Below are positions 7,794 through 14,512 of a stretch of DNA of 24,604 bases, one piece after another. The notes under the pieces were generated by a model. That model searched no databases. It was given only the letters and a program-made list of their open reading frames with translations, and had not been told where the DNA came from. The stretch's first letter is position 1, and every line of letters starts with the position of its first letter. The position numbers and the translations under genes were made by a program. The DNA comes from Coriobacteriia bacterium. GTDB lineage: Bacteria; Actinomycetota; Coriobacteriia; Anaerosomatales; JAENZW01. The stretch lies in contig JAOUET010000006.1 in assembly GCA_029858605.1 (NCBI GenBank), positions 1-24,604 on the forward strand, read 5' to 3'.

Positions 7794-10433
7794 CTACGTC
7801 ATCGCAGGTCGAAAACGACGCAGAAGCAGCGAGTTCGTCACGACGCTCACGCTGGAGAATGCCATTGCGGCACCCGCAAGCCACGGCGCCTGCGACAAGA
7901 GCCCGATCGCCGCAACCGGAATGCCGAGCATGTTGTACCCGAGGGCCCAGAAGAAGTTCATTCGGATCTTGCGCATGGTTGCGCGCGACAGCTCGACGGC
8001 GGTCACGACATCGCGAAGATCGTTCCTTATCAAGACGATCCCGCCGGTCTCCATGGCGACATCCGTACCCGCACCCATGGCTATGCCCACATCGGCCTGA
8101 GCGAGCGCTGGGGTGTCGTTGATGCCGTCACCGACCATGCCGACCGAGTCCCCGCCCTTCTGGAGCCTTTCGACCTCCTCCGCCTTGCGCTCCGGCAAGA
8201 CTTCCGCGAGCACGCGCTCGCTGGGAATGCCGGCTTGAGAGGCCACGGCCTCGGCCGTCCGACGGTTGTCGCCCGTGATCATGTAGGCATCGATTCCGAT
8301 TTGCCTGAGCCGCGAGACAGCTTCGGCACTGTTCTCCTTGAGCGTGTCAGCGACGGCGACCAGTGCCTCCGCGCCCTGTTCCCGACCGAGGATCATGACG
8401 GTCTTGCCCTCGCTCTCGAGCGAGGCGATGCGCTCCTCCTGCTCCGCGATGTCGATCCCTTCGCGGCGCATGAGAGCTCGGTTGCCGAGTACGAAGCCTA
8501 CGCCGGCAAGGCGACCCTCTACTCCGTGACCAGGTACCGCAGAGAACTCTAAGACCTCGGTGAGCGCTGCGCCCCCCTCCTTCGCACGGCTGACGATCGC
8601 CTCGGCGAGAGGATGTTCGCTGGACCGCTCCAACGAGGCGGCGGCGGCAAGTGCTTCTTCGGCAGACAGAGAACCGACTGCGACGATGTCCGTCACCTCG
8701 GGACGACCGTGCGTTAGAGTGCCCGTCTTGTCGAATACGATCGCTTCCATCGTGTGCGCTGTCTCAAGAGCCTCACCACTCTTGATCAGCACGCCCAACT
8801 CGGCACCCTTCCCGGTGCCGACCATGATCGCGGTCGGCGTCGCGAGCCCAAGTGCGCACGGGCACGCGATGACGACAGTCGCCGTCGCGGCAAGCAACGC
8901 GGCCACGAACCATCCGCTGGATGCCGCACTCGAGAGAATGGGGTGCAGAATGGCGACGCTCGACCCCGAATCGGGAGTCTCGCCGAAGATCGCAGGCCCT
9001 GCCGCAAGCCAGAATACGAAAGTAGCGGCGGAGATGCTCAGAACCGTCGGGACGAAGACGGCACTGATGCGATCCGCGAATCGCTGAACCGGGGCCTTCG
9101 ACCCCTGAGCGTCCTCGACCAGCTTGATTATCTGGGCGAGAGCCGTGTCGCGACCGACCTTGGTCGCTCGAAACGTGAAGGTGCCCAGCTTGTTGACTGT
9201 CGCTCCGATCACGGCGTCGCCGGGGTTCTTCTCCACCGGTATCGACTCGCCCGTGAGCATCGACTCGTCGACGGCTGAAGTACCTTGCGCGAGTACGCCG
9301 TCCACCGGAATCTTCTCGCCAGGACGAACGATGACGAGGTCGCCGACGACGACCTGCTCGACCGGCACATCGACCTCTTCGCCACCACGCAGAACGCGCG
9401 CAGTCTTCGCGGCGAGACCCATGAGCTTCCTGATCGCGTCACCGGTACGCCCCTTGGCACGGGCCTCGAGCATCTTTCCGAGCAGCACGAACGTGATCAG
9501 AAGGGCGCTCGTTTCGTAGAAGACTGGCTCCTCGGTCAACCAGAAGGTCGCTACGACGCTGTACGCGAAAGCCGCCGATGTGCCGACCGCGATGAGCGTA
9601 TCCATGTTGCCCGTGCGGCGCTTCAGCGCGTGCCAGAACCCGCGGTAGTACTGGGAACCGGCATAGAACTGCACAGGCGCGGCAAGTGCCAGCATGATGT
9701 ACTTGTGCACCATCATCACCGCCGACTCCCCGCTCATGCCGAAGAGACCGGCCACCCACGTCGGAACGGCCTCCATGAACGGCGGTACCATCGCGATGAA
9801 GAACAGCGGGATTGCCAGAGATGCCGAGAAGACGAGCAGGTGTTGTTGGTGGCGGTAGTGCGCCTCCTGGGCCTTCCTTTGCACGTCGCGAGCGTCTTCA
9901 GTTGCCGGACCCGCATCCTCGGCGAGAACGCTGGCATCGTAGCCTGCCGAGCGAATTGCCGTGATGAGTTCGTCGGGGCCGACCTCACCGGGGTTGATTT
10001 CTGCCGAAGCACGCTCGAGCGCGAGATTCACGGTCGCGGACTTGACTCCCGGCAAGCGAGACAGTGTCTTCTCAACCACGGTCGCACATGACGCGCACGT
10101 CATGCCGGTTACCGCCAGCGTCACGTGCCCGGAGTCCACATCGGAAGGCGCCTCCGCAAGCTCGGTCGCACCGTAGCCGACTGCCTTGACCTTGTCGACG
10201 ATGGCGGAGACGTCTACAACGGCCGGATCGAAGCGCACGTTCAGTCTCTCGGCAGCTAGATTCACGGCGGCATCGTCGACGCCCTCGGCCTTGCCGAGCG
10301 TCTTCTCGATGATGGCGGCGCAAGACGCGCACGTCATGCCTGTGACGGCGAAGGTCGCCTCACGCGTCTCGCGGTCCAGGCCTGCAGGACTGTCGTCTGT
10401 CCGGCCATCGCCGGTCAGGGTAGTCTCGTCCAT
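7794..10433 (-). CDS. copA: Copper-exporting P1B-type ATPase with two N-terminal metal-binding domains
   Basis: This 879-residue protein carries two heavy-metal-associated domains, each with GMTCASC (C35/C38 and C113/C116). The membrane part has the CPC motif (C524, C526), the actuator loop TGES (394-397), the phosphorylated DKTGTLT (D568), the SEHPLAEAI loop and the GDGINDTPALAQADVG hinge. The last two helices have GYNMLGIP and MAFSSVSVVTNS. The CPC, YN and MxxSS residues are the P1B-1 signature for monovalent copper. The protein pumps Cu(I) out of the cytoplasm, receiving it from a CopZ-type chaperone encoded two genes upstream. GAGGA lies about 8 nt before the ATG. A 100-nt leader with an inverted repeat separates it from the cupredoxin gene. 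Confidence 0.97.
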   Translation of the reverse strand: MDETTLTGDGRTDDSPAGLDRETREATFAVTGMTCASCAAIIEKTLGKAEGVDDAAVNLAAERLNVRFDPAVVDVSAIVDKVKAVGYGATELAEAPSDVDSGHVTLAVTGMTCASCATVVEKTLSRLPGVKSATVNLALERASAEINPGEVGPDELITAIRSAGYDASVLAEDAGPATEDARDVQRKAQEAHYRHQQHLLVFSASLAIPLFFIAMVPPFMEAVPTWVAGLFGMSGESAVMMVHKYIMLALAAPVQFYAGSQYYRGFWHALKRRTGNMDTLIAVGTSAAFAYSVVATFWLTEEPVFYETSALLITFVLLGKMLEARAKGRTGDAIRKLMGLAAKTARVLRGGEEVDVPVEQVVVGDLVIVRPGEKIPVDGVLAQGTSAVDESMLTGESIPVEKNPGDAVIGATVNKLGTFTFRATKVGRDTALAQIIKLVEDAQGSKAPVQRFADRISAVFVPTVLSISAATFVFWLAAGPAIFGETPDSGSSVAILHPILSSAASSGWFVAALLAATATVVIACPCALGLATPTAIMVGTGKGAELGVLIKSGEALETAHTMEAIVFDKTGTLTHGRPEVTDIVAVGSLSAEEALAAAASLERSSEHPLAEAIVSRAKEGGAALTEVLEFSAVPGHGVEGRLAGVGFVLGNRALMRREGIDIAEQEERIASLESEGKTVMILGREQGAEALVAVADTLKENSAEAVSRLRQIGIDAYMITGDNRRTAEAVASQAGIPSERVLAEVLPERKAEEVERLQKGGDSVGMVGDGINDTPALAQADVGIAMGAGTDVAMETGGIVLIRNDLRDVVTAVELSRATMRKIRMNFFWALGYNMLGIPVAAIGLLSQAPWLAGAAMAFSSVSVVTNSLLLRRFRPAMT

Positions 10434-10451
10434 GGTCGGTCCTCTTCTGTG

Positions 10452-10473
10452 ACAGGCGAATCGCGACGCCTGT
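10452..10473 (-). repeat. Inverted repeat in the copA leader
   Basis: ACAGGCG and CGCCTGT are perfect 7-bp arms around an 8-nt loop, ending about 18 nt before the copA start. It could be an mRNA hairpin that sets copA expression relative to the upstream cupredoxin gene, or a protein-binding dyad. It shares the CAGGCG...CGCCTG core with the hairpin after ccdA (6858-6885). Confidence 0.45.
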
Positions 10474-10533
10474 GGCTGCCTCGGGTCTACGGTCGAGTCG
10501 ACGTTGAGCGCGACTCCCGACCGCCCTCGGGGA

Positions 10534-11067
10534 CTACTCCACTACCAGTGTCCCGAACACCATCTGCATGCCGCAAGAGAACCCATACGTACCCGCCTCT
10601 AGCGCAGGCAGCTTCACTACCGCCCCTCCGCCAGTGAGATCCTCAAACACACCGAAGTCGGGAAACTGTACCTCTGCAAGGCAGCCGGCGCCCTCGTTGA
10701 AGGTGATCTCGATAGGCACGCCCGCCTTGGCGTTGATGATGTTCGGGTCGTAGTAGCCGCCGGAGACGTCCACCGCAATGCGCTGCACGTCGCCGCCAAG
10801 AGTCGCACTTCCTTCTATCGGCTCGGAAGGACCGCCGCCGCAACAGGCACAGGCGCCACCAGCCTGCCCAGTGCCCCCGGGAACCGAACCTTCCACGTAC
10901 GGCAACGCGTCGGCTTGAGCGACCTCGCCCGAACCCGCGCGCTGTGCAGCGTAGCTGTATGCGGCGCCGAACGCGAACACCACCGCGGCGGCAATCAGAA
11001 TGAACTTCGTGCGCGAACTGGCCGAGTAGGTCTGAGAGATCGCACTCTCCTGGCTCTTGTCAGTCAT
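10534..11067 (-). CDS. Membrane-anchored cupredoxin-like copper protein
   Basis: This 177-residue protein has a single N-terminal membrane anchor (about residues 21-41) and a short Gly/Pro-rich linker with a C-x-C-C cluster (C73, C75, C76). A cupredoxin fold follows from about residue 95 to the end. Candidate ligands are C129 in GAGCLAEVQFPDFGV and C165/M167/M169 in GFSCGMQMVFGTLVVE. This arrangement matches the plastocyanin-domain family that is Cys/Met-rich and lacks the usual His pair, which suggests Cu(I) binding rather than electron transfer. It probably takes copper delivered outside the membrane by CopA or the SafE-like protein. GGGAG lies 9 nt before the ATG. The gene begins 19 nt after copZ and is followed by copA. 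Confidence 0.88.
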   Translation of the reverse strand: MTDKSQESAISQTYSASSRTKFILIAAAVVFAFGAAYSYAAQRAGSGEVAQADALPYVEGSVPGGTGQAGGACACCGGGPSEPIEGSATLGGDVQRIAVDVSGGYYDPNIINAKAGVPIEITFNEGAGCLAEVQFPDFGVFEDLTGGGAVVKLPALEAGTYGFSCGMQMVFGTLVVE

Positions 11068-11086
11068 CTTCGTAGGCTCCCAGTGT

Positions 11087-11308
11087 CTATGTCTCGGACG
11101 CGTCGTATCCGGCAGCCTTGACCGCAGTAACGATGTCGTCGACCGTTACCTGGTCGGCGTCAAACGAAACCGTGGTCTCACCGGTCGCGTAGTCAGTCTT
11201 CACTTCCTCTACCCCGGCAAGATCGCCGACCGTCATGTCGACGAGCATCGCACACGACTGGCAGTGCATGCCTGTCGTCTGGAGTCTCACGCTCTTGGTC
11301 TCGGTCAT
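11087..11308 (-). CDS. copZ: CopZ-like copper chaperone (HMA domain)
   Basis: This is a free-standing 73-residue heavy-metal-associated domain with the ligand motif GMHCQSC (C16, C19) after a short first strand, and the usual beta-alpha-beta-beta-alpha-beta length. Such proteins carry Cu(I) in the cytoplasm and hand it to the HMA domains of CopA, which is encoded two genes downstream. GGAGGAAGG lies about 6 nt before the ATG. A candidate sigma-54 promoter (11369-11384) lies about 60 nt upstream, so this gene probably heads a copZ-cupredoxin-copA transcript. The metal is assigned from context and motif; mercury-type HMA proteins look similar, but no mer genes are present. Confidence 0.92.
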   Translation of the reverse strand: MTETKSVRLQTTGMHCQSCAMLVDMTVGDLAGVEEVKTDYATGETTVSFDADQVTVDDIVTAVKAAGYDASET

Positions 11309-11368
11309 CTCGAGCCTTCCTCCTCACACGGTTGCGCGATTCCTGCGTTCCCGCGCGGCCTTAGCATC

Positions 11369-11384
11369 TGCGAAGTCTGTGCCA
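11369..11384 (-). promoter_or_regulatory. Sigma-54 (-24/-12) promoter for copZ-cupredoxin-copA
   Basis: The minus strand reads TGGCACAGACTTCGCA. The -24 GG and -12 GC are at the exact spacing of the consensus TGGCACG-N4-TTGCW, with mismatches only at the G after TGGCAC and at the second T of TTGC. The predicted start near 11358 would give a leader of about 50 nt before copZ. It lies in the only gap (92 nt) between the SafE-cupredoxin gene and copZ. Confidence 0.65.
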
Positions 11385-11400
11385 ATGTGAACCCTTGTCG

Positions 11401-12702
11401 CTAGTTCGCTGCTCCGCCAAGTAGATACCCGGCGATGATGGCTGCCAGCACGGCCGCGACAGTGAGCGCCAACTCTCCGTAGGTCAACCCGATCACTCGC
11501 GCGACCTCTCCTGATGCCGCACGCGAACCTTCGGACGGCCCCACGCGGCGGGCGGGACGTGCTTCGTCTGCGCGCGAGCGACTCTTGTGTGAGAGGGCGT
11601 ACGCGACGATGCCCAGGAGAACGCCCGCGAGACCGATACCTACCAGCGGACTCCCTGATATCGCCGCCGCACCCGAGCCGACTTGAATCCTGCCCGACAT
11701 CATTCCCATCCCGCACGTGAGCGTGTAGCTGCCTGCCGACGCTGGCGGCAACTCGACCACCGTGGTGTCGAACGGCTTCAAATCTTCGAGCACTCCAAGC
11801 TGCGGGATCGCGATCTGGTCGGAGCACGCGTTGTCTTCACGACGTTCCACGACCAGACGCACCGGTTCGTCGGCAGGGATGCTGATCGCATCCGGAACGA
11901 AACGCACGTTTTCGATCGTGAGGGGGATCTCGGCAACGCCGTCCGCCCCTCGGCCGTACTCGACATCCTCGATCTGCGGACCGCCCAGGACGACTTGCTT
12001 TGCCGACTGGAACGTGACGGGAGAGCCAACGAGCATCGAGCCACGGTTGAACATCACAAGTCCGAGGGCGATGACGACGATCGCTGCTGCGACCGTCATA
12101 CGCTTCTTGAACGTCGCGCCAAGGAATCCTGACCCTACACCCATCGCGATCATTAGCGGCGCAGTTCCCAAGCCGAATCCAAGCATGGCCGTTGCGCCGG
12201 CCGCGGCACTACCCGTGCCCGCTGCGGCCAGCTGGGCGGCCTGCAGGGGACCGCACGGCATCAGACCCGTGAGCAGACCGAAAGTGAGGGGCGTCGCGAG
12301 GCTCACTTTGCCCTGACGCGCTTCCTGCATGGCTTTTCGCCGATTTCGCAGTACCGCATCGGTGAGCGCCTTTGGCGTCTTCAGTGTGAGCCTGCGAAGC
12401 AGGGGGAACCGTCCGGTCATGTTGAGACCGAGGACCATCATGAAGAGTCCTGCCAGAAGCATGACCCAGCCGCGGATACCGGCAAGATCGAACGCAGCAC
12501 CTATCGCTCCCAGCGCCAGACCGACCGCGACGTAGCTGACCATCTTGGCGGTCTGGTACGCCAGATGAGGCCTTGCGCGCTCGGCGAAGGAACCATCCTC
12601 TGCACCCTTTACCGCGTATGTGACGACCATTGCGCCGCACATGAATACGCAATGCACGCTGGTGACCAGCCCCAGGCCCAGCATGGGAAGGAAGTAGTCC
12701 AC
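11401..12702 (-). CDS. SafE/DsbD_2-like membrane transporter fused to a cupredoxin domain
   Basis: This 433-residue protein has three parts. Residues 1 to about 220 are a six-helix SafE/DsbD_2-type membrane domain (COG2836-like) with conserved cysteines in TSVHCVFMCGAM (C18, C22) and LMPCGPLQ (C150). Residues about 245-342 form an extracytoplasmic cupredoxin with candidate ligands C293 and C330/M332/M334/M335 (TLTCGMGMM). Two further hydrophobic segments (about 352-370 and 408-430) flank a basic linker. Relatives of the membrane domain are often found beside CopA/CcoI-type pumps and are linked to copper supply or export. The fusion suggests that copper crossing or leaving the membrane is passed directly to the cupredoxin. 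The start is GTG with GGGAGG 5 nt upstream. It follows the zinc-ribbon gene by 9 nt, so both share one transcript. Confidence 0.87.
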   Translation of the reverse strand: MDYFLPMLGLGLVTSVHCVFMCGAMVVTYAVKGAEDGSFAERARPHLAYQTAKMVSYVAVGLALGAIGAAFDLAGIRGWVMLLAGLFMMVLGLNMTGRFPLLRRLTLKTPKALTDAVLRNRRKAMQEARQGKVSLATPLTFGLLTGLMPCGPLQAAQLAAAGTGSAAAGATAMLGFGLGTAPLMIAMGVGSGFLGATFKKRMTVAAAIVVIALGLVMFNRGSMLVGSPVTFQSAKQVVLGGPQIEDVEYGRGADGVAEIPLTIENVRFVPDAISIPADEPVRLVVERREDNACSDQIAIPQLGVLEDLKPFDTTVVELPPASAGSYTLTCGMGMMSGRIQVGSGAAAISGSPLVGIGLAGVLLGIVAYALSHKSRSRADEARPARRVGPSEGSRAASGEVARVIGLTYGELALTVAAVLAAIIAGYLLGGAAN

Positions 12703-12711
12703 CCAGCCTCC

Positions 12712-13080
12712 CTAGGTGTTGTGTGCTTCGGCAGTCGTGCTCGATGTCGGCATCCGCGTGTCGCAGGCAAGGAGCGATCCGCAATGGGGGCACAGCCGCC
12801 ATTCGTCCAGGATCGGGCTACCGCACACGGCGCACTCCGACGACGCGGGCGCATCGTGGACCTCGGTGTCTTTTTCGGCTCCGCCGTCGACGAGCATGTA
12901 CGTCACGACTCCAATCACAACGCCCGCGACAAGCGGAACGATCCACTCGAGGCGCGCGAGGGCTGTGGGCGCTTGAGCGCACACCCCCGTCGCCACCAAC
13001 AGGATGGACGCCGCCAGCCCGACAAGTGCGAACGAGAGAGCGGCGGCGAGAGCGATTCCTCTTGCGCGATTCCGTTGCAT
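12712..13080 (-). CDS. Small membrane protein with C-terminal zinc ribbon
   Basis: This 122-residue protein has two hydrophobic helices (about residues 8-34 and 45-63), then a polar tail with two CxxC knuckles, CAVCG and CPHCG, spaced as in a zinc ribbon. I do not recognise a named family. The tail could bind zinc or copper, or mediate protein contacts. I chose the ATG at 13080 because AAGGA lies 7 nt upstream; the open frame continues further but into the activator gene. It is the first gene after a near-perfect sigma-54 promoter and is followed within 9 nt by the SafE-cupredoxin gene. It is therefore probably part of the copper response, perhaps as an assembly or regulatory subunit (inference). 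Confidence 0.78.
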   Translation of the reverse strand: MQRNRARGIALAAALSFALVGLAASILLVATGVCAQAPTALARLEWIVPLVAGVVIGVVTYMLVDGGAEKDTEVHDAPASSECAVCGSPILDEWRLCPHCGSLLACDTRMPTSSTTAEAHNT

Positions 13081-13121
13081 CGAGATTCCTTTGTAAGATG
13101 CGACCCGCATGCGAGGGAAAG

Positions 13122-13137
13122 TGCAAGCGTTGTGCCA
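13122..13137 (-). promoter_or_regulatory. Sigma-54 (-24/-12) promoter for the copper block
   Basis: The minus strand reads TGGCACAACGCTTGCA, which matches the consensus TGGCACG-N4-TTGCW at every position except one A for G. The -24 GG and -12 GC elements are exactly spaced. The predicted start near 13111 gives a leader of about 30 nt before the zinc-ribbon gene at 13080. The site lies directly downstream of the gene for an NtrC-type activator and two genes from rpoN, which supports it being functional. Confidence 0.85.
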
Positions 13138-13162
13138 AACGCCGGGAAACCCCACGTGCCGC

Positions 13163-14512
13163 CTAGAGCCCGAGTCTCGCCATTCTCGCTTCGAGAGTCT
13201 TGGCAGTGAGGCCAAGCAGTTTGGCGGCCTTCGGAACGTTGCCGCCCGAACGGTCGATGGCCTGACGCACCAGGTCGAGTTCGACTTCCTCGAGATCGCA
13301 CCCGTCTTCCGGCAGCACCATCCCGGTCTTGGCGATCTGACACGACGGAGCTCCTCGACGTACTTCGGCAGGCAAATCGGCGAGAGTGATCTCCTCTCCG
13401 CTCGCAAGGATAAGGATCCGCTCGATGGTGTTCTCGAGCTCGCGCACGTTGCCCGGCCACTGGTATGTCACCATCGCTTCCATTGCCTCGGAAGAGATGG
13501 TTCGATCGCCCGCGTTGTACTTCTCGAGGAAGTGGGCCACGAGCAGTGGTACGTCGGCGGTCCGCTGGCGAAGCGGCGGTAGGTAGAGCGGCACCACGTT
13601 GAGCCGGTAGAAGAGATCCTCGCGGAACTCGCCATCCGCGATCAGCTGCTGTAGGTCGGCGTTCGTGGCAGCGACCACTCGAACGTCGACTTCTATCGTG
13701 CGCGTGCCGCCGAGACGCTCGAATCTCCGCTCCTGAAGGACACGCAGTAGCTTCACCTGCGTTGCTGGAGAGATGTCACCCACTTCGTCAAGAAACAGCG
13801 TTCCCCCGTTGGCGAGCTCGAACCGACCCGGTTTGGCGTTCACGGCGCCGGTGAAGGCACCCTTCTCGTACCCGAACAGCTCGCTCTCGAGAAGGGTCTC
13901 CGGCAAAGCGCCTGCACTTACAGAAACGAACGCGGCATCGTGACGCTCCGAGAGCGCGTGCAGCGCCCGCGCGACCAGTTCTTTTCCGGTACCCGACTCC
14001 CCATAGATCAGGACGGTCGCGCTGGCGGGGGCAACCCTTCTGACGGAATCAAGCACCTCGAGCATCTTCGGTTCGGCCGCGACAATACCCTGCACGTCGT
14101 AGTCCTTGTCGACCTCTTCGCGCAGCCGCTCGACCTCGGCGGCGAGGTTGCTCATGCGAATCGCCTTGTCGATGGCTATCTTGAGTTCCTCGAGATCGAA
14201 CGGTTTGGTTAGATACTCGGTCGCGCCGGCCTTCATGGCCTCGACCGCCAGGGCGACGTTCCCATGAGCGGTCAGCATGATGATCGGGAAAGAATGCCCG
14301 TCGGCTCGAATTCGTCGCAGGACCTCCATGCCGTCGGGAGCAGGCATCTTGTGGTCCAGCACCAGAACATCCGGGGCCAGTTCTCCGACTACCGCAAGCG
14401 CTTCCTTCCCATCGGCCGCTTGGGCCACCTCGAAGCCCTCGCCCTCGAGCGCCTGTGCCAGCACCCAGCGCATGTTCTTCTCATCATCGGCTATGAGGAC
14501 GCGATGATTCAT
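13163..14512 (-). CDS. NtrC-family sigma-54 activator (response regulator)
   Basis: This 449-residue protein has three standard domains. The receiver (1-120) has D53 as phospho-acceptor in VLDHKMP, T81 and K103. The AAA+ domain (about 140-370) has Walker A GESGTGKE (171-178), the sigma-54 contact loop GAFTGA (218-223) and FLDEVGDIS. A Fis-type helix-turn-helix (about 405-449, GNVPKAAKLLGLTAKTL) binds DNA. It uses ATP to remodel sigma-54 holoenzyme at -24/-12 promoters once phosphorylated. Its ATG overlaps the kinase stop (ATGA), so the two are translationally coupled and are almost certainly partners. A sigma-54 promoter lies 26 nt past its stop and points into the copper genes. Those genes are the best candidate targets, although the signal is not shown by sequence. 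Confidence 0.96.
   Translation of the reverse strand: MNHRVLIADDEKNMRWVLAQALEGEGFEVAQAADGKEALAVVGELAPDVLVLDHKMPAPDGMEVLRRIRADGHSFPIIMLTAHGNVALAVEAMKAGATEYLTKPFDLEELKIAIDKAIRMSNLAAEVERLREEVDKDYDVQGIVAAEPKMLEVLDSVRRVAPASATVLIYGESGTGKELVARALHALSERHDAAFVSVSAGALPETLLESELFGYEKGAFTGAVNAKPGRFELANGGTLFLDEVGDISPATQVKLLRVLQERRFERLGGTRTIEVDVRVVAATNADLQQLIADGEFREDLFYRLNVVPLYLPPLRQRTADVPLLVAHFLEKYNAGDRTISSEAMEAMVTYQWPGNVRELENTIERILILASGEEITLADLPAEVRRGAPSCQIAKTGMVLPEDGCDLEEVELDLVRQAIDRSGGNVPKAAKLLGLTAKTLEARMARLGL

Noticed and set aside
7604..8122. Long plus-strand open frames opposite copA, the phosphatase gene, the CDF and EamA genes
   Set aside because: They are Arg/Ser/Pro-rich, show no family motifs, and lie antisense to genes with clear catalytic motifs, as expected in GC-rich DNA.
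13081..13407. N-terminal extension of the zinc-ribbon protein to 13407
   Set aside because: The extension overlaps the activator gene's Fis domain, lacks an RBS and would bury the sigma-54 promoter. The ATG at 13080 has a good RBS.
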